Source: CAZZKG01 sp964654825 (GTDB lineage Bacteria > Gemmatimonadota > CAZMKB01). Taken from it: a stretch of 32,619 bases of DNA. The notes beneath the pieces are model-generated. The model did no database searches. It was given only the letters and a program-made list of their open reading frames with translations, and was not told the origin of the DNA. The number at the start of each line of letters is the position of its first letter. The stretch's first letter is position 1. Positions 8,137 through 18,800 of the stretch are shown piece after piece. The position numbers and the translations under genes were made by a program. The stretch lies in the NCBI GenBank assembly GCA_964654825.1, contig CAZZKG010000044.1, forward strand, positions 1-32,619, read 5' to 3'.

Positions 8137-9815
8137 ACCCGGAACCGGACAGCTCCCCGGTACCATCCCAGCCGCTCCTCTCGATTATAATCGTATCCCA
8201 CAACTCACGCAGATATCTGAGGCGCTGCCTCGGTTCGCTCTTGAAAGTTCGGGGTAACTCCGCATTTCAGGTCATCCTCGTCGATAACGCATCATCCGAC
8301 GGTACCGTCCAGATGGTAAAGAAATCATTCCCGCAGGTTGAAGTGATCAGCAACAGGAAGAACCTCGGTTTCTCGAAGGCCTGTAACCAGGCAGCGGTGC
8401 GAGCCACCGCCCCCCGTATCCTGTTTCTGAATCCCGACATTGAGGTAGAACAGGACACGATAGCCAGAATGGTTGAGAAGATGGAAACGGCGGAGGATAT
8501 CGGTGTGCTGGGAGGGCTCGTCTTCGATGCGTCCGGTCTTCCACAGCACAGTGCGAGGAGGCAGATACCGGGTATCGCCGGAGCGTTTTTTTATTTGACG
8601 GGCCTCTCGAAACTCTTCCCTCAATCAGACCGGGTGAGTCAGTACAGCCGGTCACACGAGTCACCATTTCGTGAGAGGGAGGTTGGTGCCGTGTCGGGTT
8701 CCCTCATGATGACACGGAAGGATATTTTCGACAGCGTGTCGGGATTTGACGAGGACTTTTTTCTTTACGGCGAAGATATCGACCTCTGCCTCCGAATAGC
8801 ACGAGAGGGTTTCAGGGTCGTGTATTTTCCCGAGGCCCGTGCGCTGCATCACCACCGGACCTCCACCCGGAAACGGCCTTTCAAGGCAACCTATCATTTC
8901 TACCGGTCCATGGGATTGTTCTACCGGAAGCACTACCGTCAGGGAATCGGCAAACTCCTCTCCCCGCTGGTGGACGTCGGGTGTTTCTTCCTGTTCCTGC
9001 TTCAAATACTCTTTGGAGAAAAAATGCGGCTCTCGGGAGGTGTCATCCGCAGGGAGAAATGGTGGATGAAATTTGTCTTCACCATGCTGGATCTTATCTC
9101 GGTTATCGGATCCTGGTTTCTGTCAGTATATCTTCGATACGGGCAGTTACACCCCCTCCCACCCTACCGGGATTACCGATCCTATCTGCTTTTCATCGTG
9201 ATCTTTCTCGTTGTGACGTACGGGAGCCTGCTCTCTCTCCGAGCCTACCGGACGCGCCCTCGCGAGGTGAGGACCGCCCTCAAGTCGACCTTTCTCGTAT
9301 TCGTTGTACTCAACCTCATTTTTTTCTATGCAAAACCGATAGCATTCAGCCGGCTCGTGCTCATCTACTTCTCCGGTTTCCTGTTCGTATCCCTTCTCCT
9401 GACGAGGTTCGTATATCACCTCATCACTCTATCTTCTCTCGACAGGAGCCTGTATTTCAAGCGTGTGGCTGTTGCGGGGGGTGGAGAGAGGGCTCGTCGG
9501 CTGCTCAATCAATTACTCCCGGAGGACCAGGAGTACCAGCTCATCGGGATGATCGGCAGGGGAGAGTCACAGGGAGGTCCACAGCACCGCAAACCGATTC
9601 TCGGGACGTTGTCTGAAATACCTGATGTCGTGCGAAACTTCTCGATCGACGAACTGATAGTCGTGGAAGAAGACGATTGGGAAAGCGACTGGCTCCTCAT
9701 TTCTGGTTATCTGAAGGGATGCCGGGTCAGGTTACGATTTCTGACGAGAGAAATCGGTAAGAGGCTCGATGCGGGAGAAAAACTCAGAATCGATGAGCTC
9801 CCCTCCATCCCGTGA
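8133..9815 (+). CDS. Family 2 glycosyltransferase fused to the N-terminal half of a polyprenyl sugar-phosphate transferase
   Basis: Residues 14-270 form a GT-A glycosyltransferase resembling dTDP-Rha:polysaccharide rhamnosyltransferases: LLSIIIVSHNSRRYL, VDNASSDGT, RNLGF-like RKNLGFSKACN, the FLNPDIEV nucleotide-sugar/metal motif at 98-105, and GFDEDFFLYGEDIDLCLR. About five hydrophobic segments follow (near 281-301, 312-334, 350-369, 385-401 and 409-429). A Rossmann-like domain then starts with VAVAGGGERARRLL. This second half resembles the membrane plus CoA-binding-like N-terminal region of WbaP/WcaJ-type phosphoglycosyl transferases. The chain stops at DELPSIP, just where their catalytic domain would begin. 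It probably adds a sugar to a lipid-linked glycan at the inner membrane. The start is fixed by the ATGA overlap with tmk. Confidence 0.88.
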   Translation: MNPEPDSSPVPSQPLLSIIIVSHNSRRYLRRCLGSLLKVRGNSAFQVILVDNASSDGTVQMVKKSFPQVEVISNRKNLGFSKACNQAAVRATAPRILFLNPDIEVEQDTIARMVEKMETAEDIGVLGGLVFDASGLPQHSARRQIPGIAGAFFYLTGLSKLFPQSDRVSQYSRSHESPFREREVGAVSGSLMMTRKDIFDSVSGFDEDFFLYGEDIDLCLRIAREGFRVVYFPEARALHHHRTSTRKRPFKATYHFYRSMGLFYRKHYRQGIGKLLSPLVDVGCFFLFLLQILFGEKMRLSGGVIRREKWWMKFVFTMLDLISVIGSWFLSVYLRYGQLHPLPPYRDYRSYLLFIVIFLVVTYGSLLSLRAYRTRPREVRTALKSTFLVFVVLNLIFFYAKPIAFSRLVLIYFSGFLFVSLLLTRFVYHLITLSSLDRSLYFKRVAVAGGGERARRLLNQLLPEDQEYQLIGMIGRGESQGGPQHRKPILGTLSEIPDVVRNFSIDELIVVEEDDWESDWLLISGYLKGCRVRLRFLTREIGKRLDAGEKLRIDELPSIP

Positions 9816-9961
9816 ATACACAACCTCCGGCCGAGCCCCGGGACGATTATTCAGCTTTTTTCAACTTGTCTGCCTCTTGAATAGTGGTCTGAATCTTGCG
9901 AACCTGGAAGAAATCGGATTCGAGGTGATCTGTCGATAAAGGAGGTCTTGACGGAACAACC
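9816..9961. other. Gene-free stretch before the TrpB2 remnant
   Basis: There is no convincing coding region here. A good Shine-Dalgarno-like AAAGGAGGT lies at 9938-9946, and TTGACG follows at 9948-9953, but neither leads to a plausible gene. With the remnant that follows it, this looks like decaying or deleted sequence. Confidence 0.4.
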
Positions 9962-10233
9962 GAGAATGTGAATCATCCCGGCAGCCACAAGCCCAATACG
10001 GCGGTTGCCCATGCATTCTATAATAAAAAGGAAGGCATTGAGTGGAGGGGAAGTGTCCGGTCACCGAGACCTCTCATGCCATCAAAGTTGCAATTGACGA
10101 GGCGCTCCTCGCGAAGGAGAATGGAGAAGAGAAAGTCATCCTCTTTAATTTCAGCGGGCACGGTCATTTTGATCTTGTTGAATTTGACCTCTACTTATCG
10201 GGAAATATTCCGGATTGCGTTTACAAGCAGTAA
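9962..10233 (+). pseudogene. Remnant of a TrpB2-type tryptophan synthase beta chain with internal deletion
   Basis: Two separate pieces of TrpB2 (the longer, indole-salvaging beta-chain type) lie side by side. The first (9962-10040) reads ENVNHPGSHKPNTAV then AHAFYNKKEGIEW, the segment around the PLP-binding lysine in GSHKPNTA. The second (10057-10233), in a different frame, reads PVTETSHAIKVAIDEALLAK then a stretch ending SGHGHFDLVEFDLYLSG, the C-terminal region with the SHAI and SGHGHFD signatures. About 280 residues between them are missing, and no N-terminus is recognisable. The C-terminal piece alone is an open frame of 63 codons starting at GTG 10042, but it lacks the lysine and catalytic core and cannot be an active enzyme. 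I see this as a pseudogene that lost its middle through deletion. Confidence 0.85.
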
Positions 10234-10272
10234 GTGACTGAGTATTCAAATTATTCCTGCGGGGGACACAAG

Positions 10273-10650
10273 GTGGTGGAAGACGGCGGATCGAGCAGGA
10301 TCAGCAGGGGGAGGTGGGGTGAGGAAATCGCTGTACAGTATCTCAGCCGTTTGGGATATCAGATCCTCCGGAGAAACTACCGGTTTCAGAGATGTGAAAT
10401 CGACATCATTGCTCGTAATGGTGATACACTCGTGTTCGTCGAAGTAAAAACCCGCCAGTCACTCAGATTCGGACATCCCATTCTCGCCGTGACAGCCGTC
10501 AAAAAAAGACATATTATGAAGGCTGCACGCGCATTTATCGAACGGGAAAATACACACACAACGGATGTCCGATTCGATGTTCTTACCATACTCTCGCGTG
10601 GGCAGAGCGTCACGATCGAGCACACGAGAGATGCATTCAGATATTCCTGA
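10273..10650 (+). CDS. YraN/UPF0102 family nuclease-like protein
   Basis: This small protein has a restriction-endonuclease-like core. With the GTG start at 10273 it has 125 residues, close to the usual 115-125. Candidate catalytic residues follow the PD-(D/E)XK pattern: Glu18 (RWGEEIA), Asp44 (CEIDIIA), and Glu57 with Lys59 (VFVEVKTR). The C-terminal VKKRHIMKAA segment is also typical. The cellular role of YraN proteins is not settled; a link to recombination or replication is suspected from the fold. Start choice is uncertain. GTG 10234, directly after the stop of the TrpB2 remnant, would add 13 residues, but GGGGG at 10261-10265 is well placed for 10273. No ATG is available upstream of the conserved region. 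Confidence 0.88.
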   Translation: MVEDGGSSRISRGRWGEEIAVQYLSRLGYQILRRNYRFQRCEIDIIARNGDTLVFVEVKTRQSLRFGHPILAVTAVKKRHIMKAARAFIERENTHTTDVRFDVLTILSRGQSVTIEHTRDAFRYS

Positions 10651-10715
10651 CAAGCTTCACCGGCACATCTTCGATTTCTCCTTTCAAAATTCTCCTTTCG
10701 GGCTTCTCTTCCGGC

Positions 10716-10744
10716 TTGACTTAATTCGATTTTTATGCTAAAAT
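10716..10744 (+). promoter_or_regulatory. Promoter for the first giant surface protein
   Basis: TTGACT (10716-10721) and TAAAAT (10739-10744) are separated by 17 bases in an AT-rich stretch. This implies a long leader of about 115 bases before the ATG at 10866. No recognisable riboswitch was seen in that leader. Confidence 0.7.
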
Positions 10745-10865
10745 TTTAGTAGAAAATTATATCGGAAAGAAGATACGCAAAACAAACGGATTTTCTGGTA
10801 ATAACGAGGTAAATATAGCCAAAATATACAAAATATTTATCACAACAAGGAAATTTCAGCCACTG

Positions 10866-13800
10866 ATGAAGAAATATGAGCGGTTTCCGGTTCTCCGGCC
10901 TATTTATTCGCTGCGTCTGTTCTCTTCTCTTTTCCTGTTCGTTTTGTTTCTGGTTTTCTCTGCCGGTGCTGTGTCGCACTTGAGCGGTAATCCCCTGGAT
11001 CCGATTACGATAGAGGATGATTCCTACGATATTGGGGCTCACCCCTGGGAAATAATCACCGCTGATTTCGATGGAGATGGACATGAGGATCTTGCGACGA
11101 ACATATCGGTAGGGGATGAGGTTGCTGTCCTGCTCGGAAACGGAGATGGTACATTTCAGTCGGCTGTCTACTACTGGGCGGGGTATCGTCCCATGACCGT
11201 CGTTTCGGAAGATTTTAATGAAGACGGCATCGCCGATCTGGCTGTCGCATCTGTCGACAGTAATCTGATTGTTGTCAGGATGGGTTCAGGTGACGGCACG
11301 TTCGGTGATTCTCTCGTCTTCGGGACCGGTAATTTCCCCAGCAACCTGATTACGGGAGACATTAACAGGGATGGTCACACCGACCTCCTGGCGTCAACTT
11401 CCTACACGAACGATGTCAGTGTCCATCTCGGTGATGGAGAGGGAGGGTTCGAAGATCCCATTTTTTCAGTGATTGACGGGGGACCGAGATCACCCGAGCT
11501 GGGTGATTTCAACGAGGACGGAAATCTCGATCTCGCTGTCTCATTGAGAAGCGCAATCGATCTCCTGGGGATCATGTTCGGAGACGGCACCGGTTCGTTT
11601 GACAGCACGATATCTTTTCGAGTGGGTGATTATCCGAAAGAATCTGTCGTCAGGGACTTCAACGGTGATGGGCACCATGACGTCGCAGTAGCGTGCCGGA
11701 TCGAATCTGCCGTGAAGATCGTGTATGGTGACGGCAGTGGGAGTTTCAGCCAGCCCGAGAGCCTCGCAGTGGGGGAGGGCCCGCGATACCTTATATCCGA
11801 CGATGTCGATGAAGACGGCATTGCCGATCTCCTCAGCACGAATTTCTACGGTAACAATCTTTCGATACTGGTTGGTAACGGAGAAGGGGGATTCCCTCTC
11901 CGGCGGGATTTCAATATCGGAACAGGTCCCAGAGGGCTCACCACGGGTGATTTCGATGAAGATGGGGATCCCGATCTGGCACTGGTTATTTTTGGTGAAG
12001 ACAGGATTTCCATCGCGCTTGATATCAAAGACGATCTCACGCCGCTTTTGATTTCACCGGCGGACAGCGCCGTGCTCTCTGCAGATCCGACGTTCGTGTG
12101 GAAAGAGGTCTCCGGAGCGAATGCCCACCAGCTCGTTCTGTACAATGATCAGGATCAGCTGATCTGGAGCGCGTTTTTCCAGGATATATCCAGCGTTTCG
12201 TACGACGGTTCCACACTGCTGGATCCCGGTGCAACGTACCGCTGGTCGGTGAGGGAGAGGGAACAGAATGTGTGGAAGGAGAACGCTCCTTTCTACTCAT
12301 TTCAGAAAACACAACCCGGGACGATTCTTCCTGCGCCGTCACTCAATCTTCCGTCGAATGGCGAGAACATCGCACTCCCCGAACTTTTCAGCTGGATTGC
12401 GCTCGACAGTGCATCACGATACGAGTTCTCGGTATACGATGACTCAGCCGCCGTAACGCTGCTCTACCGGACGCTCACCGAGGAGCACTCGGTATACGTT
12501 CCTTCCGGTCTCACAGGCATGACCGACCTGAAAGCATACTACTGGCAGGTCAGGGGGGTGGACGCTGAAGGCTATGCGGGTGAGTACAGTGAGACCGGTC
12601 AATTTCTTCTGACTGATCTCGTCACTCCGCCTGAAACGCCTGTACTGGTATTCCCTTCGAGCGCCGACACTGTCGATCAGAGTACCGTTACATTCATCTG
12701 GCAGCCCTCATTGGATGCAATGTCCTACAGCCTGGAGTTCTCCCTCGATTCTCTGTTTACGCTTTCATCGGATGAAACCTGGTCGTTCGAGAGAATAACC
12801 GACTCCCTCCACACGGTACAGCTGAGAGAGGGATCATCCACTATATATTGGAGAGTGAGGGCGTTCAACAATGCCGGAGCGAGCTCATGGTCGGCACCCG
12901 ATCAGTTCGAGTATGAGGGAGGGATGGTTGCCACGATCAGTTTCGTCGAGATTCTCGATCCTGAAACAGGGTCTGAGATCGAGCTCGGGAAATCGATTCT
13001 ACCCATCGGCAGGATCGGCGGGAGTTATTCCGGGACCGTCCGTGGAGAGTGGTTCCTCAACGGGAGTGTTCTTGACAGCTTCTCGGTCGAGATGATCTCC
13101 TCTGAAGGAGTAGAAGTGCAGGGGCCGGTGATTCATGTTGCTACGCTGGGATCCGACACGCTCATCCTGGGCGTCACGTCTCCTGATTCTGTCTCGACCG
13201 CTCCGACTGTCTATGATGTCGTGGTCCCCACCTCTGGAGAAGTGACCGGTATTCACCTCGTCGCGTCTCCTTTTGCCATACCGGCTGACAGTCAGAGCCA
13301 GAGCACGATTACGGCTTTTATGGTTGACAACGAGGGGAGGAGAGTGTACACGGATTATGCCAGGCTGATAGGCTTTGCCGTCGTCGGTGAGGGCTATGCG
13401 GTGGGACCTTCATCCGCACTCACCGACAGCGGTGTGGCGCGGCTTGTACTCAGCTCAACGAAGACACCCGACTCGGATGTCCTGGTGTTCGCATACAGCA
13501 CGGGGATAACCGGTGACTATACCTACGTAATGACATATGATGAAGAGCTCGATGCGTTCGTTTCCAGGTTACTGGCTCACATCGACCGTCTGGAAAATCT
13601 TCCACTTGACTATTATCCCGACCGGTTCGACACAACGTCTGATGGGTACGATCTCTCCGGTGTCTGGGATTTTCTGAACCAGCAGATCCTCGGTGTACCG
13701 GATCCGCCGCTCGAGAGTGTCGAATCTCTCAAGAGGATGACACTTGCGCTCAGGTACCTTGACATGTGTTACTTCTACCGGCACAGTCCCTTGTTTCCCG

Positions 13801-15758
13801 AAGAGGACACTCGTCCTCTGTATGGTGCAGGGCCCATCTTTGACTACATATCCGGCCCGGTATCAGAAGCCGCCATCACTGCCGCCTATTTTACTTCCAT
13901 AACTGACGGTGTTCTGCAGCAATCAGGGTCCTTCTCCGTTGCGAGGAAAATAGCCCACAGTACCTACCGCAATGCCCAGCGTCTTTTCGATGGACTGTAT
14001 CCGGCGACTGTTGAGCAGACGAACGATGTATCCATGCAGTCACTGATATTGAGAGCAATGTACGATAGCCACAGTGAAGCAGCATCACTTTCGAGACTCG
14101 ATGAAGATCCCCTGTCTCTTTTCGATGATTTCACCCTGAGGTTCGATCGTCAATTCGAATTTTTAAACCTTTACGTCCAGGACACACAGTACCTCATCGA
14201 CAGTGTGGCCAGCTGGGCTCAGACCCATACGTATTCGCTGACCTATGAGGAGTCGTATGAGCAGGCCAACAAGCTGCTGGAAGAGGTCAGGGCCCTGACC
14301 AACTCGGCTTATATCGAGGCTGATGAGTTCGATCTGGACAATAAGTTCCGTGAATCTTCCGAGGAAATATCGCTTTTGCAGGAGTCTATCACCCAGGGCC
14401 TGGAGGTCCCGAGGCTCGTGAGTGATCTCAGAGAAACAGTCGGTTACATTTCATACCCCGACAGGTGGGCTGGTGCAGGTGAGCTCGTTCCGATCGCCGT
14501 CAATTCCTTCAATCAGCTCCAGACCGATCAAATCCCTGACGGCGTCTGGCAGTCATTCGGTCTCAATCGGGGTGTCGGTGCACCAGGCCACGGACCGGCT
14601 ACTTTCCTGTTCGAACCCGAAGATCGGAAAAGGGTGGAGAGCCTGCTCCTTCTCTTTGCGGAGAGGGGGATTGAATTCGAAACGATAACAAACCATATTC
14701 GAGCTGCACTCTCTGAAAACGACAGTGCTGTTGTAGCGGACAATCTCGATGAATTGAGCGAAGCAGGTGATGAGCTGCTCGACCTCCTGTATCTCCTGCG
14801 CGGGACATTCGGTTCGTTCACTGTGGATGCGCGGGGGGGGATCGCGGGATTCGAGAAAATTTATGAAGATATGAATGAGGCCTATTTTACTGTCACCCGC
14901 GGCATCAGCACGTTCGAGCTGTCACTCCTCGATTACCTCTTCAACCGGTCGTTCGCATACGCGCAGACAGGTGCCGATCAATCGGGTTATGATGCACTTA
15001 CACGGGTCAATGAGACTGTTAAACAATACACCGAAATACTTCCTTCCTTTTTCGATCTGCCCGCTCGTTCCGTCCTCGTCCCCGTTGCTCTCAGTTTCCC
15101 CGATTCCGTTGGTCCATCCAGGATCTTCAGAGTGAATGCCAACCTCGTGAATGCAGGTGCCGGAGAAGCGACTGATGTCTCCTGTGTCTTTCTGTTCGAG
15201 GGTCCTTTTGAGTTGCTTTCATCCGACACCATTCTTGTGTCTACTCTCGCTCCCGGTGACAGTGTCGGGCTGTCATGGCAGCTGAAGGTGAAACAACCCG
15301 GTCATCCCGACCTGAAGAGGGGTCTCTACTCCTCATCGATCAACGTTTCATCTTCCGGAGCTGTCGGCTATCCCCGGTTTCTGTTTCTGAAAACCTTTGA
15401 GAAGAGTTTTGGGGTAAATAAATCGCTGGAGAAAAGGGGACCGTTACAAGACATCCGCCTTCATTCCCTTCCCAGAAGTTATTGTCTTTATCAAAACAGC
15501 CCCAATCCCTTCAATCCCAGTACCAGCATCAGATATGATATTCCTGAAGGTGAACCGGTGAAAGTGAGACTTTCAATCTTTGACGTTCGTGGCAGATTAC
15601 TTATAACACTCGTCAATAAAATCAGAGAACCGGGAAGGTACACTGTTCACTGGGATGGAAGAGACAAGACGGGCCGGAAGCTCGGCACAGGTATGTATTT
15701 TTATGTGATCGATTCGGGTTCATTCAGAAGCACCAGAAAAATGCTCCTCTGGAAGTAG
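10866..15758 (+). CDS. Giant secreted FG-GAP/Ig-repeat protein with FlgD-like sorting tail (paralogue A)
   Basis: This 1630-residue exported protein has a signal peptide at about 1-36 (hydrophobic SSLFLFVLFLVFSAGA). Seven FG-GAP/VCBS repeats follow (about 66-385), each with a calcium-type DxDxDGxxDL loop such as DFDGDGHEDLA and DFNEDGIADLA, predicting one seven-bladed propeller. Ig/FN3-like domains come next at about 391-481, 488-585, 586-685 and 690-788, then an invasin-like Ig domain at 791-878. A mostly helical region without recognisable motifs spans about 893-1391. A CARDB-like Ig domain lies at 1400-1500. The tail (1537-1630) carries SPNPFNPSTSI, IFDVRGR and GTGMYFYVI, the FlgD-like C-terminal sorting domain common in FCB-group surface proteins. 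It probably works at the cell surface in adhesion or binding. The next gene is its paralogue. I do not recognise a specific function. Confidence 0.87.
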   Translation: MKKYERFPVLRPIYSLRLFSSLFLFVLFLVFSAGAVSHLSGNPLDPITIEDDSYDIGAHPWEIITADFDGDGHEDLATNISVGDEVAVLLGNGDGTFQSAVYYWAGYRPMTVVSEDFNEDGIADLAVASVDSNLIVVRMGSGDGTFGDSLVFGTGNFPSNLITGDINRDGHTDLLASTSYTNDVSVHLGDGEGGFEDPIFSVIDGGPRSPELGDFNEDGNLDLAVSLRSAIDLLGIMFGDGTGSFDSTISFRVGDYPKESVVRDFNGDGHHDVAVACRIESAVKIVYGDGSGSFSQPESLAVGEGPRYLISDDVDEDGIADLLSTNFYGNNLSILVGNGEGGFPLRRDFNIGTGPRGLTTGDFDEDGDPDLALVIFGEDRISIALDIKDDLTPLLISPADSAVLSADPTFVWKEVSGANAHQLVLYNDQDQLIWSAFFQDISSVSYDGSTLLDPGATYRWSVREREQNVWKENAPFYSFQKTQPGTILPAPSLNLPSNGENIALPELFSWIALDSASRYEFSVYDDSAAVTLLYRTLTEEHSVYVPSGLTGMTDLKAYYWQVRGVDAEGYAGEYSETGQFLLTDLVTPPETPVLVFPSSADTVDQSTVTFIWQPSLDAMSYSLEFSLDSLFTLSSDETWSFERITDSLHTVQLREGSSTIYWRVRAFNNAGASSWSAPDQFEYEGGMVATISFVEILDPETGSEIELGKSILPIGRIGGSYSGTVRGEWFLNGSVLDSFSVEMISSEGVEVQGPVIHVATLGSDTLILGVTSPDSVSTAPTVYDVVVPTSGEVTGIHLVASPFAIPADSQSQSTITAFMVDNEGRRVYTDYARLIGFAVVGEGYAVGPSSALTDSGVARLVLSSTKTPDSDVLVFAYSTGITGDYTYVMTYDEELDAFVSRLLAHIDRLENLPLDYYPDRFDTTSDGYDLSGVWDFLNQQILGVPDPPLESVESLKRMTLALRYLDMCYFYRHSPLFPEEDTRPLYGAGPIFDYISGPVSEAAITAAYFTSITDGVLQQSGSFSVARKIAHSTYRNAQRLFDGLYPATVEQTNDVSMQSLILRAMYDSHSEAASLSRLDEDPLSLFDDFTLRFDRQFEFLNLYVQDTQYLIDSVASWAQTHTYSLTYEESYEQANKLLEEVRALTNSAYIEADEFDLDNKFRESSEEISLLQESITQGLEVPRLVSDLRETVGYISYPDRWAGAGELVPIAVNSFNQLQTDQIPDGVWQSFGLNRGVGAPGHGPATFLFEPEDRKRVESLLLLFAERGIEFETITNHIRAALSENDSAVVADNLDELSEAGDELLDLLYLLRGTFGSFTVDARGGIAGFEKIYEDMNEAYFTVTRGISTFELSLLDYLFNRSFAYAQTGADQSGYDALTRVNETVKQYTEILPSFFDLPARSVLVPVALSFPDSVGPSRIFRVNANLVNAGAGEATDVSCVFLFEGPFELLSSDTILVSTLAPGDSVGLSWQLKVKQPGHPDLKRGLYSSSINVSSSGAVGYPRFLFLKTFEKSFGVNKSLEKRGPLQDIRLHSLPRSYCLYQNSPNPFNPSTSIRYDIPEGEPVKVRLSIFDVRGRLLITLVNKIREPGRYTVHWDGRDKTGRKLGTGMYFYVIDSGSFRSTRKMLLWK

Positions 15759-15835
15759 GAACCCATTCTACGGAGTTTTATATATGAACAGATCTGGACT
15801 CTATTATAGAAACTCGAAAAAATAAGGAGATGAGC

Positions 15836-18800
15836 ATGAAGCGGTTTGTATTACTTGTGACACTCACGGCCATCAGTGCTGTGAATGTTCTCGGTGTTGA
15901 ACCGGGGTCCATCCGGCGGTTTCCCGTCGGAGACGAACCCTGGTATCTCGCAGTAGGTGATTTCAACGAGGATTCTCACCAGGACCTCGTAACCGCTGAT
16001 GCTTCTTCTGGTACGATAACGGTTCTCTTCGGCACCGGATTCGGGGGGTTTCCTGACACGACAATGTATTTTTCCGGCTCTTTCCCCCAGGTACTTGCGG
16101 TTGGAGAATTCAACAGAGACGGTCATGAGGATATCGTGGTCTGCAACTCCGGGCCGACGATGGTGCAGCGCGATACTCAGGTCATTGACGACATCGCAAT
16201 CTTCTATGGTGACGGTACCGGTAACTTCTTCAACTACATAAACATCGACATCGGGGATTACCCGGCCGGAGTCACCATCGGAGATTTCAACGAGGACTCG
16301 ATGCAGGATATCGCTGTCGCGAACTACCGGACCCACGATGTCGTGATTCTGCTCGGTAAAACGAACGGCAGTTTCGATATTCATCAGACGATTGTAACCG
16401 GAGGAGGCCCGCGCAGTCTGATAGTCGGGGACTTTAACGAGGATTCTCATCAGGACCTCGCTGTGGGATTGAGGACTGCGAGCCTCCTGACGATTCTCGA
16501 GGGTGATGGTTCGGGTTCCTTTACCGAAACCGAGACGAGGTATGAACTCTATCAGTTTCCGAGGCAGGTTGTAGTCGGTGACTTCAACGTGGATGGGCAT
16601 CAGGACGTTGCTGGTGCATGCAGAGGGAACAGCAGAATCGGCGTATTACACGGTCGTGGAGACGGGACCTTCTCCGGTCCTGATTACTATGATTCCGGCA
16701 GTTACCCCCGTTCCATGGCGGTGGTCGACATCGACAATGACGGGAGATCAGACCTGGCTACCGGTAACTTCGATTCGAACGATGTCAGTTTTTTTATGGG
16801 TAATGAGGACGGAACTTTCATCAGGTGGCTGGATCAGCCCATCGGTCAATCACCACGGATGCTGGTTGAGGGTGATTTCGACGAGGATGGCTACCACGAT
16901 CTCGCCGTGGTGAACGCTGCCGGTGATGAGGTGGCGATTATGTACGGGACGCCGGAATTCATTAAACCCCGGTTCGTCAGCCCGGCCGACAGCACCTGGA
17001 CAAACACGAACCCGACATTTGTGTGGGAAGCTGCACCCGGTGCGAAATATTTTCAGCTGCTTCTCTCGGATACCCTCAACACATTCTCATGGAGCAGGAT
17101 CATCCACGATGACACCTCGATAGCCTATGATGGTAATATCCCGCTGTCCGGCGGGACACCGTATACCTGGACAGTCAGACAGAATACCGGAGGCAGGTTC
17201 TGGTCCTATCCTGATTCATGGATATTTCTCAGAGCCGGATTGCAGAGTACAATCGGGACTCCTCAACCGAAAGCGCCCTCCGGGGTGGATGTCATGCTGC
17301 CCGAGCTCTTCAGCTGGAACGGTGTGGATTCGGCTCAAAAATACTCAGTCGATTTCTATCCGGACAGCTCTACCGACGTCTCGATCTGGAGCGGGTATAC
17401 CGACCGGGAACTCATGATGGTACCCGGTTTCGCCGACTCGTCACTGATGGACAGTACACTGTACTGGTCCGTTACGGCATGGGATTCGAGCGGTAATCCA
17501 GCTATACCCAGCGAGAAGATCCCGTTTACGCTGAAGTCATCAACATATGTACCCGGCATCCCCGTCCTTTTCGAACCTCAGTCATCCGACACGGTCACCC
17601 AGACTCCTGTCACTCTGACATGGTCCTGGCCATCCGGTGCAACGAGGTTTACCCTGAGGTTCTCGGTTGACGCGGGGTTCCCTCCGGATCCGGACAGGAC
17701 CTGGACGGTTGAAGATATAACAGATTCAACAATCAGTATCGATCTTTCACCCGCTGATGAAAATGTGTACTGGTACGTGAGCGCTTCCAATGGCGCAGGG
17801 GAGAGCTCGCCATCCCTGACGGACAATTTTACATTCACTGTTATCGACACCACACTTCTCTCATCAGTCGTAATCACCACACCTGCTGAAGGGATGACCT
17901 ATCCATTCGGGAACGAGATCAGCGGTGTCGCCCGGATCAAAGGCAATTACAACGGCACGGTCTCGGGAGTATGGAAGGTTGATGGTGATTCGATTGCGAG
18001 TTTCGATTCCGAGCTCATCGATACAGCAGGGGTCGAAGTGCACAGCCCCTCGATCGGTCTCAGCGGGGACGGACCGCACACCATGGAAGTCGTGGTTGTG
18101 AACCCCGAGTCGCTCTCAACGGGCGAGCTGAACTTCTCGATATCACCGGACAGTGTGGGAGAAGCTGCCGGTCTTCTTCTCTCCGTAAACCCGCAGTCGA
18201 TTCCGGCAGATGGTCACAGTACTGCTCTCATCGATGCTTTCGTAGTGGATGAGGACGGGGAAATCGTCAGGTCCGACTCGGCCAGATTGGTGGCTTTTGT
18301 CATCTTGGGGGAGGCCGATTTCACAGACAGCAGCTACGCATACACTGAGAACGGGAAGGTCACCATTTCGGTTACTTCGACTGCCGTGCCGGATACACAG
18401 ATACTTGTTTTTGGACTGAATGACAGTCTTCAGACGGGATTCGTGACGATGAACACGCGTGAGGATTCGGTTCAGAGCGAGCTTTCCCTCCTCGAAGCTC
18501 ACATGGACAGGCTCCAGGCTCTGTACCTCGAGATTTACGATCCTCCGAATGACATCCCGGTTAACTCTTTCGATCAATCATCCGTCCAGGCTTTTCTGGA
18601 CGAGAGGATCATCGGTGTCCCCGAACCGGCCGAAGAGGACAAGAGCGCCATGCGAAGGCTTCTGTACCTGGAGCGGCTGCTGCACCACGGATATCACTAT
18701 GAATACGACCAGACGTTCCCTGATCCGCAGATCGGACCCGGCGAAGGTTATCTCCGGATGGCAGATAATCTGGCGATGATCACCTGGGAGTCCTCCGTTC

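Noticed and set aside
10042..10233. Independent small protein from the 63-codon frame
   Set aside because: Its sequence is the C-terminus of TrpB2, so it is better explained as part of the remnant, although translation cannot be excluded.
15851..16600. Minus-strand open frame of 249 codons opposite paralogue B
   Set aside because: It is antisense to the FG-GAP repeats. Its apparent regularity mirrors those repeats.
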